Source of the DNA: Erythroxylum novogranatense
Lineage: Eukaryota; Streptophyta; Magnoliopsida; Malpighiales; Erythroxylaceae
Direction: 5' to 3'
Assembly (NCBI GenBank): GCA_029891385.1
Contig: CM057235.1
Span: 17,040,001 to 17,104,000 of the forward strand
Length of the DNA: 64,000 nucleotides
The stretch's first letter is position 1; every line of letters begins with the position of its first letter. Below, one piece after another: positions 35,674 to 47,276 of the stretch. The notes beneath the pieces were generated by a model. The model saw only the letters and a list, made by a program, of their open reading frames with translations, made no database searches and had not been told where the DNA came from. Both the position numbers and the translations under genes were made by a program.

Positions 35674-37420
35674 TGTTAGACCCTGAAAAGTTTTCTTTAA
35701 GTTAAGCATGATTTGAAATAGTTTTGAGGTTTAGATAGATTAAATTTTTGGAGTTATAATTATGATAAGGTTAGTAGGTTTGTGTTAAATGAAAGGAGGG
35801 TAATTATGGAAAGCCAAGTTTATAAAGGGGCAAAATAGGAAGAAAGACCAAATAAAAAGGGCTTGAATTAGAAGAAGGGAGGAGAGTTTCGTGAGAACCA
35901 AAGAGTGAAAAACAAAAATAGTAGAGAAGAAGAGGGGTTTCGGTGGAAAAGAAAAGAAGTGAAATCAAGTTTGTTAAGGTAAGTTAACCATCTTTTCTTC
36001 TTGCTTTATTAAAGGAATGGATTGTGTTGAGGATGAAGGAGTTAGAGAGAAAAGAGGTTTGTGTGGGAAGAAGATGGATTAGGAGAACCTAATTGATTTT
36101 AGGGTTTCTAAACTAGGTCTTAGATTTTCTAACCTAGAAGGGTTATGGGTAGGTTAGATTTGAGCTTAATTTATGTTTGTTGTGATTTTGTGATTTTTGA
36201 AGTTTATGAAATTTATTGGAATGCTGTTTTGAATGGAACAACCTTGGTTGTTTTAGGAAAGACAAGCTTGACTTGGACTTCTGGAAGCTAATTAGGTGGG
36301 TAATGTATTTATCGTTATTGTGTAGTTGGGCAAATTCTTACCTATGTGTGTGTATGTTGATTTGCATGAAATTGTTTTGCTTGAAATTGAAATAATTGTG
36401 AATATTTGGAAATTCATGATGCATTGTAATTATGTTGTACCTTGAAAAAGGTTATAACATTTGGAATTAGATGAAAAGAAGAAAAAGCATGAAAGTATGA
36501 ACATATAACTAGATTTGAGCATGAGATTTGATTATGTTTGGGCGAGAGAGGAACCGTTTCGAAGTCACGTGCACGTCGACATAAAGCCTTCTCTTTGTTG
36601 CCCGCTTGTAGCACACGAGATTCGAAAAGTGGACTTGTTTCGTTCATGAAATAAACTTCGATTTCTCAGTTTTATTCCACGGAACCCTTGATCCATTTGT
36701 TTGCGCATTGCATTTTGAGTTGTCCAATATGATGCATTTGAGTGATTTGCCTAATGGTTGAAGCCTGTGTATGTATTATGCATAATTTGCTTAATTATGA
36801 GTTTTGATTTAAATTGGTGAACGCTCGAATTGTTAGTTATACATGTGCATATGCTTGAATATGTGGCTAATTGCCAATATCTATAAATATATTAGCCACT
36901 GAGCTGTATAGCTCACCCCATTATTCCCTCCTCAGGTGCAGATCGAGAAGATTAGTGATCCTTGCAAGGCATTTAGGCAAATTCCTAGATAGTTAGCTTT
37001 TGTAATTAAGTTAGTTCGATCACTTTTAGATAGCTTCATAAGCATGTAAACTTTGAGCATCCTGTATATGTTGTATTTTGGGTTAAACCCTTTTTTAAAA
37101 TGTTATTATGTGATTAAAGTTATATATGAATTTCTAGGGATCCGGCAAATGAGTTTAGAACTGAAAGGTTCCCCAGGTGTATGTGCATGTTTCTTTAATG
37201 GTTGTACATTTCAGTATTAAGTCTTTCATAGGGGTATAAGTTGTGTTTGAACTTCAGGGGGAAAATTGGACTAATTTAGGCTAAATTTGTCAAAATTGCC
37301 TTTTAGAAAGTTGTAGATAATTTTCCTAGCTTTCTAACGGTTTATAGCATGAAATTTTTGGGCATCTGAGTTAGAAGTTGAGGTCCTTTTAAGGGGAGAT
37401 GCTCAGTAGTATAGGTAATA

Positions 37421-37760
37421 TCGTCTGTGATGACGTCACATCGTCTGTGATGACGTCATATCGTCTGTGATGACGTCATATAGTCTATGAAGACCCATCG
37501 TCTGTGATGGCGTCATATCATCTATGAAGACCTATCGTCTGTAAAGACATATCGTCTGTGATGACGTCATATCATCTGTGAGACCCATCATCTGTAAAGA
37601 CGTATTGTCTGTGATAATGTCACATCGTCTGTGATGACGTCATATCATCTATGAAGACCCATCGTCCGTAAAGACCTATCGTTTGTAAAAACGTATTGTC
37701 TGTGATGACATCACATCGCCTGTGGTGACATCAAATTGTCTGTAAAGACCTATCGTCTGT
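37421..37760 (+). repeat. 20-bp minisatellite ATCGTCTGTGATGACGTCAT
   Basis: Degenerate tandem array. Five units contain the exact palindrome TGACGTCA (37431, 37451, 37471, 37562, 37635). Other units read CATCGTCTGTAAAGAC. CGTCT recurs in nearly all. Confidence 0.9.
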
Positions 37761-37995
37761 AAAGACGTATCGTCTTAAGTTGACTCTACTTCGTCTTAAG
37801 AGTTGCATCATCTTAAGTTAACTTTGCTTCGTCTTAAGAGTTGCATCATCTTAAGTTGACTTTGCTTTGTCTTAAGTTGACTCCGCTTCGTCTTAAGAGT
37901 AGCATCGTCTTAAGTTGACATTGCTTCATCTTAAGTTGACTCTAATTCGTCTGTTTTTGTTTCATTTGTCTTTCCGAATCGTCTGCTCTTTTGTT
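37761..37995 (+). repeat. minisatellite of TTGACTNTGCTTCGTCTTAA units
   Basis: Directly follows the previous array and has the same unit type as 24582-24775, with CTTCGTCTTAAG as the conserved core and an alternating GAGTTGCATCATC variant. Confidence 0.9.
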
Positions 37996-38302
37996 TCGTC
38001 TATCTTTTTTGCTTCGTCTGTCTTTTGCTTATGTGACCGAGATTTCTCCTTCTGTACACTATTCATCTGATACCATCGTCTGGTCCATCTTTGACCCTTT
38101 GGATGATAGAAATTGTCTTCAAGGTCTTTAAGAAAGTGGTAGATCTTGAAGCCCTCCTTCAACCTATCTAAAAAACGCCCTAATCTAATATCCATAGCGA
38201 GAATTATTCCAAATGTCCCAAAACAGGTTTATTATTGTTGAGGGCAAGCAATGTTCCGGTCAAATGTCTTCGAATGCTAGGCTCCAGAAGTGGAGTCCAA
38301 CA

Positions 38303-38697
38303 TTTTGCTTCTTCTTAGTTCAACAATTTTCTCTTCCTCAATGTCACAAAGGACAAATTCTCTAGGGACTTGAACACTCACTTTCATAGGAAATATATCC
38401 TCGAAGAACACTACATCTCTTGACTCTATAATTGATCCATAAGTGCTAGATACCTCTTCCTTAATTATATATCTATAGGCAGCACTATTAGAGGCATATC
38501 TCACAAAAATTGAACAAATGGTCTTAGGCCTAGTTTTCTTCCTCTTATGTACAAGTAAAGCAACCTTAGCAAGACACCCCCACACTTTCAAAAAACGCAA
38601 GTTAGTTGGATAGCCTTTCTATATTTCATACGGGGTTTGATCTAGTTTCTTATGAGGGACTCTGTTTAGAATATAACAAGATGAAAGAATAACTTCC
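38303..38697 (-). pseudogene. third copia element: integrase C-terminal part
   Basis: Continues the frame broken at 35673. 38600 down to 38303 encodes RFLKVWGCLAKV and later YRYIIKEEVSSTYGSIIESR, the integrase C-terminal region of copia. At about 38697 the sequence jumps abruptly into RNase H sequence of the next copy. Confidence 0.8.
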
Positions 38698-40099
38698 CCA
38701 TGCCAAGGTAAAAATATAACTACTGGTAGAGTGTATATCATCCCTCTTTATAACCCAGTAGCATCAGAATACCCCTCTAATAAAGGAGGATAATCACCAA
38801 AAGATAATCCATAATGCATAGTACCTTTCAAATACCTCAACAAATGAATCAATGCATTCCAATGCTCTTGACTAGGATTATGAGTATACCTACTAAGTTT
38901 ACTCACACAGTATGTAATATTTGGACGAGAATAATTCATTAAGAACATCACATTACCAAGAATTTTAGCATACTTAACTTAGTTTACACTATCACCAAGA
39001 TTTTTCTTTCAATTAACACTAGCGTCATAGGGAGTCTTGACTGGATCAACATTATAGTAACCAAACTTCTGCAAAATTTTCTCAACATAACGAGTTTGAT
39101 TCAACCTAAAACTAGAGTCAGTTTTATCGACTTTGATTCCCAAAATAAAATCCACAGGTCCAAGATCTTTATAGTAGTATTAATGATAGATAAACTAGTA
39201 CAAAAAATAAGCAAGTTATCCATATAAAGAATTATGATAATAAAACCATTGATATCAGATTTTACGTAAATGCAAGGATTAACATCACAAGACGTAAAAC
39301 CATGTTTGAAAATCTCACTTTCAGATTTCTCATGCCACTGTTTAGGAGCTTGTTTAAGTCCATACAAAGACTTAACTAACTAACACACATTTTACTCTTA
39401 ACCAAGCACTCTAAACCCCTTGGGCTGAACCATATAAATGTTCTCATCTATATCAGCATTCAAGAAAGCCGTTTTAACCTCCATTTATGCATATGAAGCT
39501 TAAATACCGAGGCAATAGCAAACAACATCCTTATAGATGCAATTTTAATAACAGAAGAGTAAGTATAAAAAATCCAATCCTTCCTTTTGTTTAAAACCTT
39601 TAATCATAAGTCTTACCTTGAACCTCTCAGTGGTTCCTTTAGGTCTCAATTTCTTTTTAAAAATCCACTCACACTCCAAAGCCTTACACCCTTGAGGTAG
39701 ATCAACCAAAACCCAAGTTTGTTAGACATGATTGACTCTAATTCATTATCTATAGCTTCCTTCCAAAATGTAGCATCCACAGATCTCATTGCTTCCTCAT
39801 AAGTTTTAGGATCTTCCTCAATAATATAAGTCACCATAAAAACATCAACTAACTCCTCAAGTTTTGTCACCATAAAGGAAGTAATAAAGTCAGATCCAAA
39901 ATTAGTGGGTACACTAACTCTTTTGCTTCTTCTTAGTTCAACAATTTCCTCTTCCTCTATGTCACTAGGGACAAATTCTCTAGGAAATTGAACACTCACT
40001 TTCATAGGAAATATGTCCTTGAAGAACACTGCATCTCTTGACTCCATAATTGATCCATAAGTGTTAGACACCTCTTCCTTAACCATATATCTATAGGCA
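38698..40099 (-). pseudogene. fourth copia fragment, close relative of the third
   Basis: Repeats the order of 34405-35673 plus 38303-38470: RNase H linker (38748-38951), reverse transcriptase (39101-39367, YGLKQAPKQWHEKSESEIF) and integrase end (39646-40104). The catalytic box is again LYMDN. A stretch present in the third copy (around 34880-34910) is deleted here. It is cut at 40099, just inside AYRYMVKEE, by unrelated sequence. Both copies are dead. Confidence 0.85.
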
Positions 40100-42590
40100 T
40101 ACAATATTGAAGAGCTGTCAGAGTCTATAGTTCTATTACAAAAATTTGCTACATACTACACGAATGAGGAACTATACAAAATTCTATCTAAATCCTTTAG
40201 TCTCAGCTGACTGACCTTGGCCATTTCTTCTATCCAAAAGCAATACTAGATCTCTTTTAAGTTGTTTAGAAGCCAAGTCCGCTCTCTCGCACCTAAAAAA
40301 TTAATGTTGCAATTTTTATGAATTTTGCAAACTCAGTGAGCTACCCATCATCGATGGCTCACTTATAACACATAACACATATAGTTCATATTTCAAGTTG
40401 ACAAACAATTCATGTCATCATATAATCCACATCTTTCACCAATTATCAAAAAAGCACCATATAACACCTTGTTCACTTATTCATTTTTTACCTTCATAAC
40501 AGCTCATACAATTCAATTCAATCATTCATATAATGCCTAACAAATTGTATGTGCAATGTTTATGAGACTCACTTTTATTTATTACTTTTTTGTGATCAAG
40601 TGTCTTTTTCACTATCCCGTATCCGTTGGGGATACATGGCTCATTATACATAGTGAGACAGAGACTCTTACCACATTCTGAGCTTTAAGTTCTTTTTTAT
40701 TAGCGACTCTGGTCACAACTGGCTTTATGTTATCACGCATTCATGTAGAGAAATGCATTATATGTATTCAATCATTCACTTGTGCTTAATTTTCTTTCAA
40801 TTCTCATTCACATTCACCATTAGACGTTGGTCCGACATTTAACAATTAAGTTGAGTATCAGATATTTTTTTCAAATTCATATACAATGAGCACTCCCAAT
40901 ATATTATTCATGTATCAAATGCCTCAGACATTCAATGTCTAGAATCAACATATTCATATAACATAATAATTCAATTCAGAATTTAAAGAAAGCAATAAAT
41001 TAATGTGAGACCATCTAGGTTACTCACAGTATGCTCCAGCTAGCTATTGCCTCGACGTCATGACAATGTTTGGATGTTGATGCTCTAATTGTTCTTTTAT
41101 ATCATGTAATACATACACATTTTCACATTACTAATTTGCACATTTTCATGAATACTCAATCATATACATATGTATATATGACATGTATAATGCATGTTCA
41201 ATGACAATCTCGGGTATATTTCCTTAATTCACATCTTATGTTCATCCATATATCATATCTTATGAAACTTGATTATCCTCAGTTTATCAATCATCTATTC
41301 ATTAATCATACATTTACCAATCCTTTCCTAGCATTATACATCCACATAATTTATCAATTCTCATTCATTCGTACTTAATTTAGATTATTCATAAGAACAA
41401 GTCAATCCATTCTTCAATTCTAATGTCAATTGACATCCTAAACTCATCAATCACCTAACCACTTACTTAAGCAACCATATAGGTTAATTTCAAACCTCAG
41501 TTAAGTTCAAAACACCAAGGTAAGTAAGAAGACAGCAGTGCACAATCATGCAACTCCCTCATGATTCCTATCTGTCATGATCGTGTAACTACCTTTTTGT
41601 CACGATCATGCTTATGCACAATTGTACATTTGACAAGGAAAATGAAGTATTTAGGCAGTACATTCTTCTAAACAAATGTTCCTTTATATATTAAGTTTCT
41701 AACTAAATCAATTTCATGCAATTTGGTTCATTAATTATGGAAGTTATATTTAAAATACTACAGACTGTTCTCACACCACGACAACACACCGTACTCAACT
41801 TCAAGCCAAAATTTGAAACTCTTAGAGATAGAATTCAAATTATATTCCTTAATAAAAAATATAGCCTTCTGTCTCTACTTTAAGCTAAACTAAAAATCAT
41901 CCTATTTTTATATGTACAGATCAAGATATGGCTAAAATACAGATGTATGTTCAGTGAAAACACTCCATTTAACATATTCCAGCACATTTCATCATTATTT
42001 TCATCCGAGTTCATCTCTTTTGTTTAGTCTATCATTTTTAGCTTATGTCCTCATTATTTCCTCTTCATTCCTACTTCCATTTCAACCCAATTCCAATAAA
42101 AAACAAATCATATTCTATGTTTGATTATAACACCAAAAATAGAACATATATATATATATATATTCATCACCAACTTTCAACACATGCTCAACTCTAATCT
42201 CACATTCATTTCACTTATAACTATCACCTTAATTCTTCCCATTTCAAGACACCACATTACTTCCTTTTTTTAGCTCGGGAATTATTTTAGTTCATCTCCA
42301 AAACTCCCAAAGAGATCCATATTAATAAACATTGAAAATAGAACATGAAACATCCATTTATCTATCATTTTTTCTCTGCACCTTTTCCTACATCATTTTT
42401 AATGATCTTTCAATTTCAAACTCATCTCTACAACAACTTATGAAATATTCATCATCATAAACACAAAGACAAGAAATCAATGTGTTCATTTCTTTGCCCA
42501 CGTTCCATCATATATCAAACACCATTTTATGATCATATAACCTCTATCTATCATCATACATGTTTCTATCAGCAGGAACATGTTACTAAT
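40100..42590 (-). mobile_element. non-coding element related to the 23382 element, reverse orientation
   Basis: From the copia break at 40099 the sequence is non-coding. The region 40340-41100 matches 25750-26500 reverse-complemented: ACCCATCATCGATGGCTCAC, the block around ATGAGACTCAC, and the ACTCACAGTATGCTC block near 41025 beside a degenerate CAACATCCAAACATTGTCAT complement. The right edge is not defined; the next coding sequence begins near 42600. A TA microsatellite lies at 42141-42161. Confidence 0.55.
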
Positions 42591-42599
42591 GAAGTCTAG

Positions 42600-43215
42600 G
42601 TCCTTGTAGATCTACCACCAGGTCTAAAAACCATAGGGTGTAAATGGATCTACAAAAGGAAAAGGGGATCGGATGGAAAGGTAGAGACCTTTAAAGCTAG
42701 ATTGGTAGCTAAAGGCTATACTCAAAAGGAGGGTATAGACTACAAGGAGACTTTTTCTCCGGTCGCCATGCTTAAGTCCATCAGGATTCTTTTGGCCATA
42801 GCAGCCTATTTCGATTATGAAATATGACAAATGGATGTCAAGACCGCATTTCTGAATGGAGATCTTGAGGAGACCATTTATATGGCCCAACCAGAAGGAT
42901 TCATTGAGCTAGGTAATGAGCATAAGGTTTGCAAGTTGTAAAGGTCCATTTATGGATTTAAGCAAGCATCTAGGTCTTGGAACATTAGGTTTGATAAGGA
43001 TATCAAAACCTATGGGTTCATACAAAACCTAGATGAGCCTTGTGTTTACAAAAGAATACAAGAAGGTAAGGTTACTTTCCTAATCCTATATGTTGATGAC
43101 ATTCTGCTCATTGGGAATGATGTGGGAATGTTATCTGCGGTTAAGGGATGGCTGAATGAACAGTTTTCAATGAAGAATTTGGGAGAGGCTACCTATGTTC
43201 TAGGGATCAAACTTA
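42600..43215 (+). pseudogene. fifth copia fragment: reverse transcriptase fingers and palm
   Basis: One frame from 42600 encodes [20 protein letters not shown], the classical copia polymerase start, then [34 protein letters not shown] and the intact catalytic box ILYVDDILLIG. It has two in-frame stops, TGA near 42826 and TAA near 42940, but no frameshift. It ends at NLGEATYVLGIKL, where a different copia polymerase begins in the same frame. Confidence 0.85.
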
Positions 43216-44589
43216 TAATCTTGTGTAACAAAGCGAGATTAGTAACACAAGATTATAATCAGCAGGAAGGAATAGACTACAATGAGACTTATGCTCCTGT
43301 AGCAAGACTAGAAGTTATTAGGATTTTGTTTGCATATACTGTCTGTCACGACATAAAGCTATTTCAAATAGACGTGAAGAGTGCATTTTTAAATAGCTTT
43401 ATAGATGAAGAGGCTTATGTGAAGCAACCTTCGGGTTTTGAGGATGTCAAGAAACCGAATCATGTCTATAGACTTCATAAGGCTTTGTATGGTTTGAAAC
43501 AAGCTCCTCGAGCTTAGTATGATCGTTTGAGTTTTTTCCTTATTGAAAATAAGCTCAATAGAGGTCAGGTAGATAAGAATTTATTTAGAAAGTGCATAAA
43601 GAATGATTTTATCATAGTTCAAATTTATGTTGATGATATTATCTTTGGTGCAACCTCTAAAATGTTATGTACTAGTTTTGAAAAATTGATGAATAATGAG
43701 TTTGAGATGATCATGATTGGTGAGTTAATTTTTTCTTGGGTTGCAAGTTAAGAAAACCAAAGAAAAGATTTTTATTCATCAACAGAAGTATGTTAAGGAA
43801 CTGTTGGCTAAATATGATATGGAAAAAGTAAAACCAATGTCAACTTCGATGCATCCTTCAAACCTTTTGTCCAAGGAAAAAACTGACAAAAAGGTTGATC
43901 AAATCCTGTATAGAGGGATTATTGGTTCCTTACTTTACCTTACAGCAAGCAGACCTGACATTTTGTTTAGTATTTGTTTGTGTGCAAGATTTCAGGCAGA
44001 TCGTAGAGAGTCTCATTACATTGCTATTAAAAGATTTTTGAGATATCTATCAGGTGCTACTGATCTTTGCTTAATGTATAAGAAAGGTAAAGATTTAAGG
44101 TTAATTGGCTACTGTAATACGGATTATACCAGAGATAGAATTGATTAAAAAAGTACGAGTGGAGGATGTCCCTTCCTTGGCCACAACTTAGTTTTATGGT
44201 CAAGTAAGAGGCAAAGCTCAATTGCTCTATCAACTGCAGAAGCCAAGTATATATTAGCCGTAAGTTGCTATTCACAAATGTTGTGGATTAAATACCAACT
44301 AGAGGACTACTCAGTACAAGAAGAAAAAAATCCTAATCTATTGTGACAACACAAGTGCCATCAACCTGTCGAAGAACCCCATACAACACTCGAGAGTTAA
44401 ACATATAGAAGTAAGACACCGTTTTATACGAGACTACGTTCAGAGGAAGATCGTAAGTCTTCAGTTTATTGAGATGAACTATCAGTGGGCGGACATCTTC
44501 ACTAAGCCATTAAGTGAAGAAAGATTCAAAGAAAGCAGACAAAACCTTAACATGGTTATGCTAAGTAATCAACCGTCTGACACGTCATG
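43216..44589 (+). pseudogene. SIRE-like reverse transcriptase and RNase H
   Basis: Starts in NKARLVTQDYNQQEGIDYNE, then SAFLNSFIDEEAYVKQPSGF, ALYGLKQAPRA, a TAG where Trp is expected, QIYVDDIIFG (intact catalytic box), and the linker SLLYLTASRPDILFSICLCA. RNase H follows, ending QWADIFTKPLSEERF near 44510. Interruptions: TAG at 43515, a frame change near 43740, a stop at 44146 and a frame change near 44340. Confidence 0.88.
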
Positions 44590-44905
44590 ACCCAGATAAA
44601 AAGGTCGAAAGAGTTAACGGTAACAGTAACAGTGAGTTACAGTTTGTAACGTTCGTTATAAAAAATTTTTGGAGGGAAAGTTTCTCATAGCCTTGAGAAT
44701 GCCGCCTATTCTAGAACACTCTTGACATATCCTGACATCAACCTTTGAAGAACCCTCAACAAAAGCTCTTCATTACTATGTTTGGATATCAAACCTTCCT
44801 TGCTCACACTCTCAACCTCATAAACCAACTTCACCTCTTTGAAAAATACTTCTGTGCATTCAGTTCGTTGTTAACTATAGAAACAAATGGGGTCAGCTAT
44901 GACAA

Positions 44906-45613
44906 GTGGAAGACTTGTTGATGGATATTGAACCGGAGATTGTGGTAGCTGGGTGGAGGAATTTCTTTCGAGTTCGAGAGACAGTCTACATGAATGAAGT
45001 GTATGACTTCTGGAAAAATATGGAAATGGTAGATGATACTCTTATATCTATGGTGGATAGATTGTCGATTATAGTGACAATCGATAATAAAGATAACGAG
45101 AAGGTCACTAAGTGTCCATATGATGGAGAAAAGCTCACAAATAAAGCTAGATGGATGTTGCAAGCTAGCGTGAAGGAGACTCAGATCAATTGGCAATTAT
45201 ATGGAAGCAATGATCCAAAGGAGAAGAAGGCTTCAAGTCTTGCTCCAAAGGCTAGGGTTCTACACTCACTTCTTTTCCATTGTGTTCTACTAAGAACAGG
45301 ATCAAGGCATTTGGTAACAACACTAGATGAACATTGCTTATTTCATCTACTCAATCGCCAACCTATAAATCTACCATTCCTTATTTTCCATTATATGGAA
45401 AAGATTAAGAAAGACTCAACCGCCCTACCATATGGAATGATGTTGACAAGAATATTCAGAGACTCTGGAGTCCTTCTGGAGAGAGGAAATAGGATGAAGC
45501 TGAATATCAAAAGCCTCATCAATTCTGTAGCAATTGGTAGAATGAGCTTGAAGAATTTGGAGAAAGAAGAAGCAGATTCTAAGAAGAAAGCAAGGATTGA
45601 TGGGGGTTGTTAA
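44906..45613 (+). CDS. extra ORF (env-like position) of the SIRE-like element, part 1
   Basis: An open frame of up to 235 codons. The middle holds LHSLLFHCVLLRTGSRHLVT and later INLPFLIFHYMEKI and ALPYGMMLTRIFRD, a conserved patch I associate with the region downstream of pol in SIRE-type elements, and the end is lysine-rich. Its role is unknown; in the literature this ORF is called envelope-like because of its position. A nearby AAG-GTAAGT at 45606 and CCTGCAG at 45676 could be splice sites joining it to the next frame, but a simple frame break is as likely. Confidence 0.6.
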   Translation: MEDLLMDIEPEIVVAGWRNFFRVRETVYMNEVYDFWKNMEMVDDTLISMVDRLSIIVTIDNKDNEKVTKCPYDGEKLTNKARWMLQASVKETQINWQLYGSNDPKEKKASSLAPKARVLHSLLFHCVLLRTGSRHLVTTLDEHCLFHLLNRQPINLPFLIFHYMEKIKKDSTALPYGMMLTRIFRDSGVLLERGNRMKLNIKSLINSVAIGRMSLKNLEKEEADSKKKARIDGGC

Positions 45614-45674
45614 GGTAAGTTTGAATGAAAAGGAATCTCCCTCAAGATAATCAAAATCTCAATCCATTGAGAGA

Positions 45675-47111
45675 ATGCCTGCAGAAGGAGAAAAGAAATC
45701 GTCAGATAAATCAATAAAGGGAAAGGCGATTTCTCATAAAGAAAGAAGCCAGGTGCAATATAGGGAGAAAGTGACCTTGAAAAGAAAGGGGGAAATACTC
45801 CTTTCGGAGAGACCGAAGCAAGCAAAAAGGTTGCCTAGAGTTCGAACCATGCGTCAACAAGAAGAAAACAAAGGGAAAGAGTTGACTAATGGTGGAGACT
45901 CTGAGAAGAAAACACCTCAGGTGACCAGGTCTTTAGTTTCAATTTTGAAAGAAGATTCAACAAAATTGGCTAAAGAGGCTGAGATTAAGAGAAAGTTGGA
46001 GTTTAAGAAAGAGAAACCTCAATCTCAACAGACTTCAAGACTAATTAAAGAAAATAAAAAGCAGAAAATCAGTAAGAAAAGGAGCACTCCTATTACTGTT
46101 CAGAAGAAGAAGAAGCTAGTTGAACGCAGTCCAGCACAGGTCAATACCTCTTAGACATTAAGAAAAGAGGACTTGAGAGTCAAAATTATTGAAGAAAGCC
46201 AACATGTCAGGAGTAGCAACTTTATAATCATCAGAGAAACCCCAAAAAGGTCAGTCGAGGCACAATTACAACCAATCTTGGTAACTAGTAGTACAATGCA
46301 TCTGTTGAGTGATGACGAGAAAAGTATGTATGGTTTTTTGAGGGATGAAGGAACCAAACCATACCCCACACAGATGACAAGGCAGAAGTACACTATTTTA
46401 CCAATCACAAAGAGAACTGTGATCAAGGTTGTGCCTGACATTCAACCAATACCTTATATTGTTCATAATGAGGAAAGAGGGAAGAAGAAACTATATCCTG
46501 AAGGGATAACAAGTGATCTGACAGAAGAACAGATCGAAGCTGAAGTGAGAAACATTAATGAAGCATGCTATGCAGTCTAGCAGAAAGGAACCTATGTTTC
46601 CCACTATATTTCGAAAGCATCAGGAAGCGATTGTGGTCAGCAAACCTCTAAAGACTCTTCTCAGGTAGTTGGAAGACTTACAGAAGGGCAGTACAAATCC
46701 ATTAGGATTGGAGACCTAAGCTACTCAATAGAGTCACTTGTGCATCTCATTATGCACATTAGACCCTTGACAACTACGTCTTCAATTGGAGATGTTCTAC
46801 ACCTATTTGGAAGACAAGTTCCACGACTAACCAGTCCTGATGATCTTGATCTCCTGGAACCAAACTTATCTGTCAAACCTCCTACCCTTACAATAACTGA
46901 ACCATGTGTCATATCTTCATATGCAAATACTACGACCGTTAGTTTTGAAGTAGTACAACAGAAGCATGATGAAGACATTGAAGATAAAGTTGATAATTTG
47001 TGTGTTTCTGCGGGTGACTTGCATAAAGAAGTAGAGTATATTCGACAAGATCTCAGATCACTCCGCACTGAAATGAGAGAAATATTTTCTGAAGTTATGA
47101 AGCATCTGTAG
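45675..47111 (+). pseudogene. extra ORF of the SIRE-like element, part 2 (coiled coil)
   Basis: A single frame, interrupted only by TAG at 46152 and TAG at 46578, runs from 45675 to 47111. The first ~160 residues are highly basic and lysine-rich. A middle part contains LSDDEKSMYGFLRDEG. The last part (46740-47111) ends with a heptad-like stretch (VDNLCVSAGDLHKEVEYIRQ) that predicts a coiled coil, which is the usual end of the SIRE extra ORF. The premature stops make it non-functional as read. Confidence 0.6.
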
Positions 47112-47261
47112 TCATGATCTTTTTGATCAATAACAAATAGGGGGAGAAAGGAGAAAAGGAGAAAGAAATGACAAAGATAGGGGAGAACAAGAAGAGAAGA
47201 AAAGAACAGAAGAAGAAAATTTTTTGCTACAATTTTTATTTTATGATTATTTGTTATCATC

Positions 47262-47276
47262 AAAAAGGGGGGAGAT
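47262..47276 (+). promoter_or_regulatory. polypurine tract of the SIRE-like element
   Basis: AAAAAGGGGGGAGAT lies immediately before the LTR. Confidence 0.9.

Larger units (their letters stand above)
35674..38302 (+). mobile_element. 2,629-bp solo LTR inserted in copia integrase, with perfect 5-bp duplication
   Basis: Starts TGTTAGACCC and ends AGTCCAACA; both ends carry the TG...CA hallmark and the termini are loosely inverted repeats. TTTTG flanks it on both sides (35669-35673 and 38303-38307), and the copia frame (LRRSK, then RASVPTN) is restored if the insert is removed. There is no coding frame and no internal domain, so it is a solo LTR of a long-LTR family, probably Ty3/gypsy. It contains two minisatellites and shares segments with 23382-26962, but in a different order. 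Confidence 0.85.
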
